Source: Gallionellaceae bacterium
GTDB taxonomy: Bacteria; Pseudomonadota; Gammaproteobacteria; Burkholderiales; Thiobacillaceae
Assembly: GCA_028714735.1 (NCBI GenBank)
Contig: JAQTLU010000001.1
Span: 1-64,000 of the forward strand
DNA: 64,000 nt
Reading direction: 5' to 3'
A model generated the notes under the pieces. The model did not search any database, had not been told where the DNA came from, and worked only from the letters and a program-made list of their open reading frames with translations. The translations under genes were made by a program, and so were the position numbers. This document shows, in pieces, positions 1-9,087 of the stretch (the stretch's first letter is position 1; the number at the start of each line of letters is the position of its first letter).

Positions 1-1341
1 CCGAGCGCCAACAGCATCACCCAGACCGGTTCCTCCACCTCGGTCACCGGCTATGCCTACGATGCCAACAGCCACTGGCTCACCGTCAACACCGCCAGCG
101 GCGAGACCGTCATGGTCAACATGCAAAACGGTCAGTATCTCTACACCGCCACCACGCCCCTCGCCAGCGGTCAGCATACCGACCTCGCCTACACCCTCGT
201 CGACAATGACGGCGATGCCGCTTCCGCTACCCTCCAGTTCTCCGGTGGCCAAGCCGAGCACAACGTCGCGCCCGATGCGATCATCGCCAGCGGCCACGAC
301 CTGCTCGGCCTGGTCGGCATCACGGCGCTGAACCTGATCGACATGCGTACCCTTCAGGCCTTTGGCGCCTACGACGCCAACAACAACATCGCCAAGGTCG
401 AGATCGAGTACAGCGCATTGCTGACCGTGGGCGCCCACACCCTGACCGCCTCCCAGGCGTTGGCCTCCGAACTGGGCCTCAAGATGGAGTTCTACGACAA
501 CTACGGCATCATCAGCCTGCTGCCGACTTCACGCATCGTCATCACCGCGCTCGATGGCGGCACGATCGACAATCTGGCCGTCAATGAGCTGCTGGGCACG
601 GTGCACTTCCAGGATTCCGCCATCAACGCGGAGGTGCTGGACGCCACCACCATCAAAGTGACCGATGCCTATGGGCTGTCGGACACGGCGGCCGTCGGCA
701 CCCTGGCCCAGGTCAACCTGCTCAGCTCGTCCTACACCGTGCCCGGTCTCCTGGAAGGCACCAGCGGCAACGATGCCCTGATCGGAAGCAACGGGGACGA
801 CCGGATCTACGGCTATGCCGGCGACGACACCCTGAGCGGTGGCGACGGCAACGACCTCCTGCGCGGCGGGGCCGGCAACGACACCCTGTCCGGCGGGGCC
901 GGCAACGACATCCTGATCGGCAGCGCCGGCAATGACACCCTGAGCGGTGGTTTGGGTGCCGATGTGTTCCGCTGGGAGTTTGCCGACAAGGGCTCGGCGG
1001 GCGCGCCGGCGGCCGATGTCGTGCTGGACTTCAATGCGGCGGGAATCGCCGCCGGGGGGGATGCGCTGGATCTGCGCGATCTGCTGGATGGTGAGAACCA
1101 CGCGAACGGTATCGGCAACCTGGGCAACTACATCGACATCGCCACCGATGCGGGCGGCGATACCGTCATCCGTATCAGTTCCAGTGGAAGTTTCACGAAT
1201 GGAAACTATGCCGCCGGCTCGGAAGATCAACGCATCACCCTGACCGGCGTCGACCTGTATCAGCAATACGGCATCGCCCCTGGCCACGACACCGACCTGA
1301 TCAAGGCCCTGGTGGAGCACAAGGCCTTGCTTGTAGACTGA
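1..1341 (+). CDS. C-terminal part of a large RTX / type I-secreted surface protein (5' end outside window)
   Basis: The frame is open from base 1, so this is the last 446 residues of a longer protein. The first ~245 residues look like Ig/cadherin-like adhesin modules (for example DLAYTLVDNDGDAASATL). Eight consecutive RTX nonapeptides of the form GGxGxDxLx are encoded at about 757-972 (GSNGDDRIY, GGDGNDLLR, GGAGNDTLS). After them comes DVFRWEFADKG and a C-terminal region typical of type I secretion targets of the VCA0849 subclass. Calcium-binding RTX beta-rolls fold outside the cell after ABC-type export, so the product is probably an adhesin or biofilm matrix protein. No secretion ABC genes lie within the window. 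Family assignment is firm; the adhesin role is inferred. Confidence 0.88.
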   Translation, partial: PSANSITQTGSSTSVTGYAYDANSHWLTVNTASGETVMVNMQNGQYLYTATTPLASGQHTDLAYTLVDNDGDAASATLQFSGGQAEHNVAPDAIIASGHDLLGLVGITALNLIDMRTLQAFGAYDANNNIAKVEIEYSALLTVGAHTLTASQALASELGLKMEFYDNYGIISLLPTSRIVITALDGGTIDNLAVNELLGTVHFQDSAINAEVLDATTIKVTDAYGLSDTAAVGTLAQVNLLSSSYTVPGLLEGTSGNDALIGSNGDDRIYGYAGDDTLSGGDGNDLLRGGAGNDTLSGGAGNDILIGSAGNDTLSGGLGADVFRWEFADKGSAGAPAADVVLDFNAAGIAAGGDALDLRDLLDGENHANGIGNLGNYIDIATDAGGDTVIRISSSGSFTNGNYAAGSEDQRITLTGVDLYQQYGIAPGHDTDLIKALVEHKALLVD

Positions 1342-1464
1342 TACAGAGCGAATACCCGATCGAACGGATTATTTTAAACAGGTGCCGAAACAATTTAAGC
1401 ATTGAAACAGATACGGCAGTACGCGCATCAATAATAAACCACTGATTTTGTCTATAGCGACATC

Positions 1465-1743
1465 ATGGAATACTTGCATAACTTGGATATTAGTTGGCTG
1501 GCGCTCGGCTCTTACGCTGTAATTCAAACCATATTACTGATGGTCTGCGATCTGGACCATTTTCTGCCCCGATGGTCGCTGCGGATTTTTCTGCTTGCCG
1601 TCACTCTGCAGTCGCTGGGCATCATGCTGGCCGCAGCCCCCATCCTCATTGCGGCTCAATTCGTCTCCTCAGCGGGCATAGCCTGGATCGTTTTTGGTCT
1701 GGTCCAGGATATAAAAATGCATCGTAAAAGGCATCAGAACTGA
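1465..1743 (+). CDS. Small inner-membrane protein, unknown function
   Basis: A 92-residue protein I do not recognise. It has about three hydrophobic segments (residues ~10-27, ~38-55 and ~57-75) and a short basic C-terminus (KMHRKRHQN), which suggests an inner-membrane protein with a cytoplasmic tail. The next small gene follows within a few bases to a few tens of bases, so the two are probably co-transcribed. The AT content around it is higher than in the flanking genes. The function is unknown, and an expressed gene is plausible but not proven. Confidence 0.5.
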   Translation: MEYLHNLDISWLALGSYAVIQTILLMVCDLDHFLPRWSLRIFLLAVTLQSLGIMLAAAPILIAAQFVSSAGIAWIVFGLVQDIKMHRKRHQN

Positions 1744-1768
1744 TTTGAACATACACGATCAACATGCC

Positions 1769-2029
1769 ATGGCTACATTTATAAAAGCAAGCAAGACAAA
1801 TCAGATCATAAGAAAAATCGAGACCGAGGCCAGCTCGATATTTGAAAAAATATTGATGACGGATATTCCGAGGTCGGTATTTTTTGTCAAAGGCAAAATA
1901 CACTCATGCCCGGTTGGCGGACGCCTTGAATCGAGATATATCGACCGCGGCGATAGCTTGTTCATTGGCACCTACGATAACAAGGCCACCGTTGGCATGA
2001 TTATCGAAGACATCCATTTAGCCAAATAG
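1769..2029 (+). CDS. Small hypothetical protein
   Basis: An 86-residue product if the ATG at 1769 is used; a TTG at 1745 in the same frame would add 8 residues. It is soluble-looking, with a basic, helical N-terminal half (FIKASKTNQIIRKIETEAS) and a beta-rich C-terminal half. I recognise no family. It directly follows the small membrane protein and is as AT-rich as it, unlike the surrounding GC-rich genes. This may mark a recently acquired or weakly selected pair. Confidence 0.45.
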   Translation: MATFIKASKTNQIIRKIETEASSIFEKILMTDIPRSVFFVKGKIHSCPVGGRLESRYIDRGDSLFIGTYDNKATVGMIIEDIHLAK

Positions 2030-2226
2030 GCCAGACACTTGGCCGCAACGCGCGCCATGCTGGAGTTACACAGAAGTACCTTGCCCCAGCACCCAGGCCG
2101 GACGGTCGGCGAACGATAACAATGTGCCTATAATCACGCTTCGGCATTTTGACCTGAAGAGCTGGCTGAAGCAGGCAGGCAAGGCCCGGAAGACGCCGAC
2201 GATCAACCGTTACGGAAGCCAGGCAC

Positions 2227-4455
2227 ATGGGGGTAGCAAACATATTATTAGCCTTAGCGCTCTTGCTTGCCGTTATCGCCAGCACACTCGCCACGATCAG
2301 GTGGATCCGGTCTGCAAACCGGGCCAGGCAAAGCGAGCAGCTGGTCTGGCAGATCCTGGATATCAATCAGCAGGGCTTGATTCGACTGGGCATGGACCAT
2401 GAAATCCTGGACGTAAACAACCAGGCGTGCCTCCTGCTCGAACAGCCGAGAACCGCCCTGCTGAAACGTTCGATCTTCGCCTTCATCGGCCAGGGCAAAC
2501 TGCCCGGTCTGGCCAATGCCGCTGCGGCCGCCAGCGCAGGAAGCGTGGAATGCAACCTCAGCGTCGCCAGCGGAAAGGTCTTCCCGTGCCGGATCGCTAG
2601 TTCAGGGCTTGCCAATAAGCATGGCAAGCCAGTCGGTACGCTCATCCTGCTCAGGGATCTGTCCGGCCAGGCTCAGCAGGCCGCTTATCTGAGCCGGATG
2701 GCCACGATAATCCAGCATACGACAGAGGGCGTCATGATGATGGACAAGAACGGCCATCTGGATATGGTCAATCCCGCCTACTCGACCATCACCGGCTTCA
2801 ACCCTGAGGACGTACTCGACAAGGCACCGCAATTTCTTCGTTATGGGCAAATCTGGGCCGAGCTGATATCGGCCGGCCACTGGCAGGGTGAAATCATCAA
2901 CCGCCGCAAGAACGGCGAGGCCTATCCGGAATGGTTGACCCTCGACGCGGTTCCCGGCATGGAGGGCGAGGCGCAGCGCTACATCGGCCTGTTCACGGAC
3001 GTCAGCCACATGAAAAAGTCGGAGGATGAACTCAAGCATATGGCGCATTACGATGCGCTGACCGATCTGGCAAATCGCACCTTGATGAGCATCCAACTCG
3101 ACATGGCCCTTGAAAGGGCCGCGCGACGCACCAACAAACTGGCCGTGTTTGCGCTTGACCTGGATGGCTTCAAGGCGGTCAACGACAGCCTGGGCCACCA
3201 TGCCGGCGACCTCTTGCTCCAGAAGATCGCCGCCCGCCTGAAAGCCACCCTGCGCGGCGAGGACGTCGTCGCCCGGATGGGGGGCGATGAATTCGCCATG
3301 ATCATCGAGAATCCGCCCAGCGCCATCCACATCGGCCATCTGGCCGAAAAGATCATCGCCGCCGTCGGCAAGCCCATGGACCTGCACGGCAACCGTGCCC
3401 ATGTCACTGCCAGCCTAGGCATCGCCATTTTTCCCCAGGACGGCCAGGATGCCAGCATCCTGCTCAAGGCGGCGGATACCGCCATGTATGCCAGCAAACA
3501 GGCCGGTCGCAACACCTACCGTTACCACGATGACGAGATGACCAAGGCCGCCAATCAACGCATGACCCTGGAACAGGGGCTGCGCCAGGCCCTGGAAAAC
3601 AACCAGCTCGAATTGTGTTTCCAGCCCCAGGTGAATATCCGCACCGGGCAGGTACCGGGGGTCGAGGCATTGGTGCGCTGGAATCACCCGGACCAGGGCC
3701 CCATCTACCCCGCCGAGTTCCTTTCGGTAGCCGAGGAGACCGGACTGATCCTTCCGCTCGGCGAATGGGCGCTCCGTCTGGCCTGCACCCAGGTCCAATC
3801 CTGGGTGCAGGAACAGCTTTTCACGGGCAGCGTATCGATCAACGTGTCCGGCCAGCAGCTTGAACAGGGCGACTTTTTCAGCATGGTCAAGCGCGTACTG
3901 GCAGAAACCGGCATCAACCCAAAACGACTGGCATTCGAGATATCGGAGGGCATCCTGCTGCGCAATACCAAACGAGTCATGGCGGAACTGGGACAACTGC
4001 ACACCCTGGGTGTCAGCATCGTCATCGATGACTTTGGCGTCGGCTATTCATCGCTCACCTATCTGAAATACCTGAGCGCCCAGGGGATCAAGATCAACCA
4101 GCGTTTCGTTCTCGGTCTGCCCGGCGACAAGAACGATGCCGCCATCACCAGGGCCATCATCGCCATGGGGCACAGCCTGGGTTGCGACCTGATTGCCGAA
4201 GGCGTCGAAACCGAGGCCCAGCAGACTTTCCTGGCCGACCAGGGATGTCTGCTGGCGCAGGGCTTACTGTATTCGAAACCGATCACGGCCGATGAATTCA
4301 GGAACTGGCTCCGGGAACGACAACTGCGCACCGTTCCCGACGCCCCCTGCACCGACATCCTGCCCTTTGGCAGGCGACTCGCCGACAGCGATGGCGACGA
4401 GGCCGGGGAAGGCCGGCAAGGGGATGCGCCGGGTCACCCGCGCTGGTGGCAATAA
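2227..4455 (+). CDS. Membrane-anchored PAS-PAS-GGDEF-EAL c-di-GMP signalling protein
   Basis: 742 residues. One N-terminal membrane helix (residues ~3-22) is followed by a PAS-like region (~45-145) and a PAS domain (~150-268). The GGDEF domain has an intact GGDEF at 352-356 and an upstream inhibitory RxxD site (RGED), so it looks competent for c-di-GMP synthesis. The EAL domain starts at E480-A-L and keeps the INVSGQ Asn, DDFG (601-604), K622, AEGVE and the QG near the end. The usual KID is KIN here (N624). The protein could therefore be bifunctional or biased toward synthesis. The next gene is a sensor kinase, and the Tad pilus locus follows, so control of attachment is a reasonable inference. 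Confidence 0.93.
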   Translation: MGVANILLALALLLAVIASTLATIRWIRSANRARQSEQLVWQILDINQQGLIRLGMDHEILDVNNQACLLLEQPRTALLKRSIFAFIGQGKLPGLANAAAAASAGSVECNLSVASGKVFPCRIASSGLANKHGKPVGTLILLRDLSGQAQQAAYLSRMATIIQHTTEGVMMMDKNGHLDMVNPAYSTITGFNPEDVLDKAPQFLRYGQIWAELISAGHWQGEIINRRKNGEAYPEWLTLDAVPGMEGEAQRYIGLFTDVSHMKKSEDELKHMAHYDALTDLANRTLMSIQLDMALERAARRTNKLAVFALDLDGFKAVNDSLGHHAGDLLLQKIAARLKATLRGEDVVARMGGDEFAMIIENPPSAIHIGHLAEKIIAAVGKPMDLHGNRAHVTASLGIAIFPQDGQDASILLKAADTAMYASKQAGRNTYRYHDDEMTKAANQRMTLEQGLRQALENNQLELCFQPQVNIRTGQVPGVEALVRWNHPDQGPIYPAEFLSVAEETGLILPLGEWALRLACTQVQSWVQEQLFTGSVSINVSGQQLEQGDFFSMVKRVLAETGINPKRLAFEISEGILLRNTKRVMAELGQLHTLGVSIVIDDFGVGYSSLTYLKYLSAQGIKINQRFVLGLPGDKNDAAITRAIIAMGHSLGCDLIAEGVETEAQQTFLADQGCLLAQGLLYSKPITADEFRNWLRERQLRTVPDAPCTDILPFGRRLADSDGDEAGEGRQGDAPGHPRWWQ

Positions 4456-4613
4456 TGCCGGATGCCGGCCGGAAGCCGATCAACGAACACTATCGATTGT
4501 CATACTAAAATTCGCGACGTGATCAGTGACAGGATTGCCACAGCGCGCATCGTCGTGCCGCTTGATTCGCCTTGTCGGCCTGTCAATACGTCCATCAGAC
4601 CAAGGAACCCGGG

Positions 4614-7169
4614 GTGACCCTCAGACTCATCTGGCTACCCATATCGCTGTGGCTGTTCGTCGTCATCAGCGCGGGCTATGCCCTGCATCAGGAACATCTG
4701 GCGGCGCTTGCCGGCCTGACCCGGCAGACCGAAATCGGCCTGCAGAGTGAACTGAGCCAGTTCGGCTCGGCACTATCGGGCAGCGCCCCGACGGCAGATG
4801 ATGGCCAGCGCTTCCGGCAAATGGCCTTGCCCCCCGACGCGACCGAGGCCGGTTACTACCTGATCAATCGTCAACATGTCGTGCTTGCGTCCAACCGTCC
4901 GGAAACGGAAGGACACGACATCGCGACGCAGTTCAACGCTCAGGTTCTTGCCGCCATCCGCCTGGCCGGCAGCGAAGATGGCAGCGTCGTCAGCCAGATC
5001 GAAAACGGCCTGGTCGGAATCCGCCCCTTGCGCGGCAACCCGGGTGCTTTACTGCTGATCCAGCGCGACCTGACCTGGGAGTACGCCCAGTTATCGAAGG
5101 CCTACCGCAATGCGGGTTTCAACTTCGCCGCCTGGACGCTGGCCGGCATCGCGTTGTTGTTCATGTTCTCGACCCTGCGCATCAATCGGCAACTCCGGGT
5201 GATCGGCAAGACCATTTCGCGCTTTGCCGCCGGCGACGGTTCTGCCCGGTCCGGCCTGGCCGGACATGACTCAATCTCCCGGCTGGGCCGGGCTTTCGAC
5301 AACATGGCGTCCCGGATCGGACAGGAACGCTCCAATCTGGCGGAGAGCGAAGAGCGGCTCAAGTTCGCCTTGCACGGCAGCAATGCCGGGATCTGGGACT
5401 GGCTCATCGATAGCGGGCACACCTATTACTCGCCGCGCTGGAAAAGCCTGCTCGGATACGACGAACACGAATTGCTGGCCCATTCGGAAGAATGGCTCAA
5501 ACGCGTACACCCCGACGACCTGGCGCGGGTGATGGCGCTACTCAATGCCCACATGACCGGTGCCAGCGCCTTTTTCGAAAGCGAACACCGGTTGCGTCGC
5601 AAGGACAACGACTACATCTGGGTGCTCGAGCGCGGCGTCGCGCTCCGGGATGAACGCGCCAGGCCCTATCGCATGGTCGGCGCCCTGACCGACATCTCCG
5701 GGCGCAAGGAAATCGAGTCCGCCTTGCAACGGAGCGAGGAGGCCTACCGTTCCGTGGTGAACGCCGTCACCCAGGTGATCTTTCGCAGCGATGCCGCAGG
5801 CCGCTTGACCTTCCTGAATCCGGCCTGGGCGGATCTAACCGGCATTCCTGTCGGTACCAGTCTGTCGCGTGTCTTGACCGACTTCGTGGTGGCCGAAGAC
5901 CGCGACCGCGCACGCCAGGTCATCGCCGCCGCCAATCGGGGCGGCAAGGAAACCGTGTCCTGCGAGCTCAGATTGACCACTCGCGCCGGCGCCAGCCGCT
6001 GGTTCAACCTGCATGTCCGCTCGCTTCAGGATGACCACGAATCGCCCGGCATCGCCGGCCTGCTGACCGATATCGACGCGCTGAAGATGGCCCAGGATGC
6101 GCTGAGGCAAAGCAACAAGGAACGCAACACCATACTGGACCTCAGCCCCGACGGTTATGTCTTCATCGACCGCGATCGACAGGTGGTCTACGTCAACCCC
6201 GCCTTCCTGGCCATGACCGGCACCACCGGCAACCAGATCATCGGCAAGGACCTGCACGGACTGGAAGCCCTCATCCAGTCGCTCTGCGACCCTGCCAAGC
6301 CGCTACCGGAGTTCACCGAGGCCAGGGATGATGCGGAACAACTGCTGCATCTGAACGACCCGGCGAAGTCGATCCTGAAATGGCTGATTCGTCATATCCG
6401 CGACCGGCACGGGAAACTGCAGGCCGGGGTGATCTTCTTCCGGGACGTGACGGCACAAGTCGAAATCGACCGCATGAAGAGCGAGTTCCTGTCCACGGCC
6501 GCGCACGAATTGCGCACCCCCATGGCCAGCATCTACGGTTTCGCGGAACTCCTGCTGGCGCGCGAATTCGATGCCGCCACCCAGCGCGACCTGCTCCAGC
6601 GCATCCATCGCCAGACCAGGAACCTGACCAACCTGGTCAACGAGTTGCTGGACCTGGCCCGGATCGAGGCACGCGGCAGCAAGAGCTTCAAGTTCAAGGA
6701 GCAGGAACTGGCACCGGTCGTGATGAACACCCTGGCGTCATTTTATGTCCCGCACGAAACGCATTCGCTGGAGGTCGAACTGCCGGGCAAGCTGGCCATG
6801 GTCAACCTCGATGCCGACAAGTTCCACCAGGCCCTTTTGAATGTGCTGGGCAACGCCCTTAAATACTCGCCGGGCGGTGGCATCATCCTGGTCCGCTCAA
6901 GCGAGCGCAGCGAGGCCGGGCGCAAGCAGGTCGGCGTCGTCATCGAGGACCGGGGCATAGGCATGACTCCCGAGCAGATGGCCCACATGTTCGACCGCTT
7001 CTATCGCGCCGACACCTCCGGCGCCATCCCTGGCACGGGACTTGGGATGTGCCTGGTCAAGGAAATCATGGGCTTCTTCGGCGGCCAGGTCACCGTGAGC
7101 AGCGAGATCGGACACGGTACCGAAGTCACCCTGTGGCTGCCCATCGCCGCCACGCCCTCCCCGGACTGA
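4614..7169 (+). CDS. Multi-PAS sensor histidine kinase
   Basis: 851 residues from a GTG at 4614 that sits 7 bases after AAGGA; a TTG at 4572 would add 14 poorly supported residues. It has a first membrane helix, a periplasmic sensor region of ~150 residues, a second helix (~178-198) and a HAMP linker. Three PAS domains (the first PAS_3-like) lead to a HisKA domain with phospho-accepting H631 in AAHELRTPM. The ATPase domain shows the N box (NALKYSP), DRGIGM and GTGLGM. It autophosphorylates on His in response to an unknown signal. A lone receiver follows 4 bases later and is the obvious partner. The gene is complete. Confidence 0.95.
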   Translation: MTLRLIWLPISLWLFVVISAGYALHQEHLAALAGLTRQTEIGLQSELSQFGSALSGSAPTADDGQRFRQMALPPDATEAGYYLINRQHVVLASNRPETEGHDIATQFNAQVLAAIRLAGSEDGSVVSQIENGLVGIRPLRGNPGALLLIQRDLTWEYAQLSKAYRNAGFNFAAWTLAGIALLFMFSTLRINRQLRVIGKTISRFAAGDGSARSGLAGHDSISRLGRAFDNMASRIGQERSNLAESEERLKFALHGSNAGIWDWLIDSGHTYYSPRWKSLLGYDEHELLAHSEEWLKRVHPDDLARVMALLNAHMTGASAFFESEHRLRRKDNDYIWVLERGVALRDERARPYRMVGALTDISGRKEIESALQRSEEAYRSVVNAVTQVIFRSDAAGRLTFLNPAWADLTGIPVGTSLSRVLTDFVVAEDRDRARQVIAAANRGGKETVSCELRLTTRAGASRWFNLHVRSLQDDHESPGIAGLLTDIDALKMAQDALRQSNKERNTILDLSPDGYVFIDRDRQVVYVNPAFLAMTGTTGNQIIGKDLHGLEALIQSLCDPAKPLPEFTEARDDAEQLLHLNDPAKSILKWLIRHIRDRHGKLQAGVIFFRDVTAQVEIDRMKSEFLSTAAHELRTPMASIYGFAELLLAREFDAATQRDLLQRIHRQTRNLTNLVNELLDLARIEARGSKSFKFKEQELAPVVMNTLASFYVPHETHSLEVELPGKLAMVNLDADKFHQALLNVLGNALKYSPGGGIILVRSSERSEAGRKQVGVVIEDRGIGMTPEQMAHMFDRFYRADTSGAIPGTGLGMCLVKEIMGFFGGQVTVSSEIGHGTEVTLWLPIAATPSPD

Positions 7170-7173
7170 CCCC

Positions 7174-7581
7174 ATGACGCCTACACCATCGCCAGAACTC
7201 GAAATGACCAATAAGCGCATTTTGCTGGTCGACGACCAGGAGGATATCCGGTTGCTGCTCCAGCTATCCCTGGCGCCGCTGGGCTGCGATCTGCATGCCG
7301 CGAGCAACGGCAACGAGGCGATCGAACTGGCCCGAGCGTTGCGTCCGGATTTCGTGATCCTCGACGTCATGATGCCCGGAGGCATGGACGGCTATCAGGT
7401 CTGCAAAATGCTGCGTGCCGACCCGGGCACTGCCCACGCCTACATCATCCTGTTGAGTGCGCGCGGGCAGCAACGCGATATCGATGAAGGCAAACAGGCC
7501 GGAGCCGACTACTACATGCTCAAGCCCTTCAGCCCGATCGAATTGGGCGATCTGATCTCCCAGGCGAGGCCGCATCAATAA
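7174..7581 (+). CDS. Single-domain response regulator
   Basis: 135 residues, essentially only a CheY-like receiver. The acidic pair is in LLVDDQED, the phospho-acceptor is D64 in ILDVMMPGGMDGY, and the Lys of MLKPF is present. There is no output domain, so it probably acts by protein-protein contact or as a phosphorelay shuttle. The start at 7174 lies 4 bases after the kinase stop; an in-frame ATG at 7204 (MTNKRILLVDD) is an equally good start that fits the family length better. The pairing with the upstream kinase rests on this adjacency. Confidence 0.92.
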   Translation: MTPTPSPELEMTNKRILLVDDQEDIRLLLQLSLAPLGCDLHAASNGNEAIELARALRPDFVILDVMMPGGMDGYQVCKMLRADPGTAHAYIILLSARGQQRDIDEGKQAGADYYMLKPFSPIELGDLISQARPHQ

Positions 7582-7897
7582 TTCGTATTAACCATATTAA
7601 TCATCCCAAACGCAGGGCGCGCATGCATCCAGGGCCAGGCATGCGACATATCGTCGCAGGCGGTTGATTAAACCCCACATCCAGCAGGCCTTTCGTCGGC
7701 ACAACCCGTCCATCCATCAAAAAACACTCGACGTAGTGATAATTCGTTGCTTTAATAGCCTCCGATGTACAGATATGACATCAGTATCAGTAATACCAGA
7801 TACGGTATCATTTATCATGTCACGCCAAACTCGTGGGTTACCGTGGGCTGAAAGAGTGACATGGATCCAGATAATTTTAAGATATGAGGAACTCAAG
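7582..7897. promoter_or_regulatory. 316-base upstream region of the Tad pilus operon with nested inverted repeats
   Basis: A non-coding region, AT-richer than its surroundings, that should contain the promoter and control sites of flp. At 7776-7822 an outer inverted repeat (TGACAT / ATGTCA) flanks an inner one (ATACC / GGTAT at 7793-7808). GATACGGTATC at 7799-7809 is itself a palindrome, and GTATCA recurs at 7784 and 7805, a 21-base spacing (two helical turns). This looks like an operator for a dimeric regulator. I cannot assign a confident -10/-35. The ribosome-binding site GAGGA of flp is at 7886-7890. Confidence 0.4.
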
Positions 7898-8065
7898 ATG
7901 AAAAAAACCATTATGCAGTTCATCCGTGACGAAGAAGGCGCCACCGCCATCGAATACGGCCTGATCGCTGCCTTGATCGCCGTCGCGATCATTACTGTTG
8001 TGACTGGCATCGGCACCCAGTTGATCGTTAAGTTCGGTGAAGTCGTCACTGCACTGGGCGGCTGA
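7898..8065 (+). CDS. flp: Flp-type type IVb prepilin (major pilin)
   Basis: 55 residues from the ATG at 7898, 7 bases after GAGGA. A 14-residue charged leader ending in DEEG precedes the mature start ATAIEYGLIAALIAV, which carries the Glu at +5 and Tyr at +6 diagnostic of Flp pilins. The mature protein is ~41 residues, mostly one hydrophobic helix. The leader is cleaved by the TadV peptidase encoded next, and the pilin polymerises into adhesive Flp fibres. As first gene of the Tad locus, behind a 316-base control region, it is probably the most highly expressed. Confidence 0.96.
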   Translation: MKKTIMQFIRDEEGATAIEYGLIAALIAVAIITVVTGIGTQLIVKFGEVVTALGG

Positions 8066-8110
8066 CCACTCAACTGATTAAGCCAGACACGCCACAACAG
8101 GCAGGAGGGG

Positions 8111-8593
8111 GTGTTTACCTTCGCTGTCCTGATTGTCTGGGCGGCGTGGTTGGCTGTCTACGATTGGCGCCGGCGGCGGTTACCCAACTGGCTGCTGATC
8201 GTGGGCGTGATGGTCGGTGGGACATATGGCATGGCACATGGCGCCATGCCATATGGTGCCCGTCTGTCCGATAGCGCGGGAACGGCTGTACTGGCTCTGG
8301 TTGTGTTCTGGCCGGCTTACCGGATGGGCTGGATGGGGGCAGGGGATGTCAAGTTGTGTGCGGTACTGGGCTGGCTGGCTGGCGTCAAGGGCCTTATGGT
8401 CGTGTTGCTTGCCGGCAGCATCTTAGTCGGGCTGTTTGGCCTGGCTATTTTGCTCCCGCGCATCGCGGAACACTTGTCCAGCACCAAACTGGATCCGCGG
8501 CTCAGGAATCGGATACCGTATGGAACCGGGCTGGCCCTGGCCTTTATCGGCTGGACCGTGACCCGGATATACCCTGGTCTATCGCCTTTGTGA
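8111..8593 (+). CDS. tadV: Prepilin peptidase of the Tad system (A24 aspartic peptidase)
   Basis: 160 residues, GTG start at 8111 directly after a purine-rich AGGAGGGG. A small polytopic membrane protein with the two catalytic aspartates of the A24 family: D18 in AVYDWRRRRLPN and D79 in GAGDVKL. It lacks the N-terminal methyltransferase domain of PilD, as usual for TadV/CpaA. It processes Flp and the TadE-type pseudopilin. It lies between flp and tadE in the standard order. Confidence 0.93.
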   Translation: MFTFAVLIVWAAWLAVYDWRRRRLPNWLLIVGVMVGGTYGMAHGAMPYGARLSDSAGTAVLALVVFWPAYRMGWMGAGDVKLCAVLGWLAGVKGLMVVLLAGSILVGLFGLAILLPRIAEHLSSTKLDPRLRNRIPYGTGLALAFIGWTVTRIYPGLSPL

Positions 8594-8621
8594 GGGTAGT
8601 CATCAAGATGGATACTGGCAG

Positions 8622-9050
8622 ATGAAGTTCCGGAATAACCCGACCAACCGCCAGCGCGGCGCGGCGGCAGTCGAATTTGCCCTGGTCTTCGTCCTGTTCT
8701 TCATGGTGATGTACGGCGCCATCGCCTATGGCGTGGTATTCGCAATCAAGCACTCGATGACCCAGGCCGCCAGCGAAGGCGCGCGCGCCGCGCTCAAGGA
8801 CGTCACCGGCGGCATGCCCGCACGCGAGGCGCTGGCGCTGGCCACGGCCGCAAATGCCCTCAGCTGGCTGGGCACGAATGCGCCGACGCCGGTCGTCAGC
8901 CTGGACTGCACGCCCACCGAACCCCGCTTCACCTGCCTCAAGGTAGCCATCACCTACGACTACGCGGCCAACCCCATCATCCCTCCAATTCCCGGCCTGG
9001 GTATCGTACTGCCTGCCAACCTGAGCGCGCAGGCCATCGTGCAAATATAG
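8622..9050 (+). CDS. tadE: TadE-like pseudopilin
   Basis: 142 residues. The N-terminus has the prepilin-like site QRG followed by AAAVEFALVF, with Glu at +5, then one membrane helix. The rest is an extracytoplasmic domain with two Cys (VSLDCTPTEPRFTCLK) that could form a disulfide. TadE is a minor pseudopilin matured by TadV and needed for Flp pilus assembly. It starts 28 bases after tadV, clearly within the operon. Confidence 0.92.
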   Translation: MKFRNNPTNRQRGAAAVEFALVFVLFFMVMYGAIAYGVVFAIKHSMTQAASEGARAALKDVTGGMPAREALALATAANALSWLGTNAPTPVVSLDCTPTEPRFTCLKVAITYDYAANPIIPPIPGLGIVLPANLSAQAIVQI

Positions 9051-9087
9051 CGATCAGTCACAACCCATAATTAAAGGACTCGATATC

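Noticed and set aside
2029..2044. GGCCA/TGGCC hairpin after the small gene as terminator
   Set aside because: Only a 5-base stem and no U-tract.
7856..7875. GTGACA and GATAAT as a -35/-10 pair for flp
   Set aside because: The spacer would be only 8 bases.
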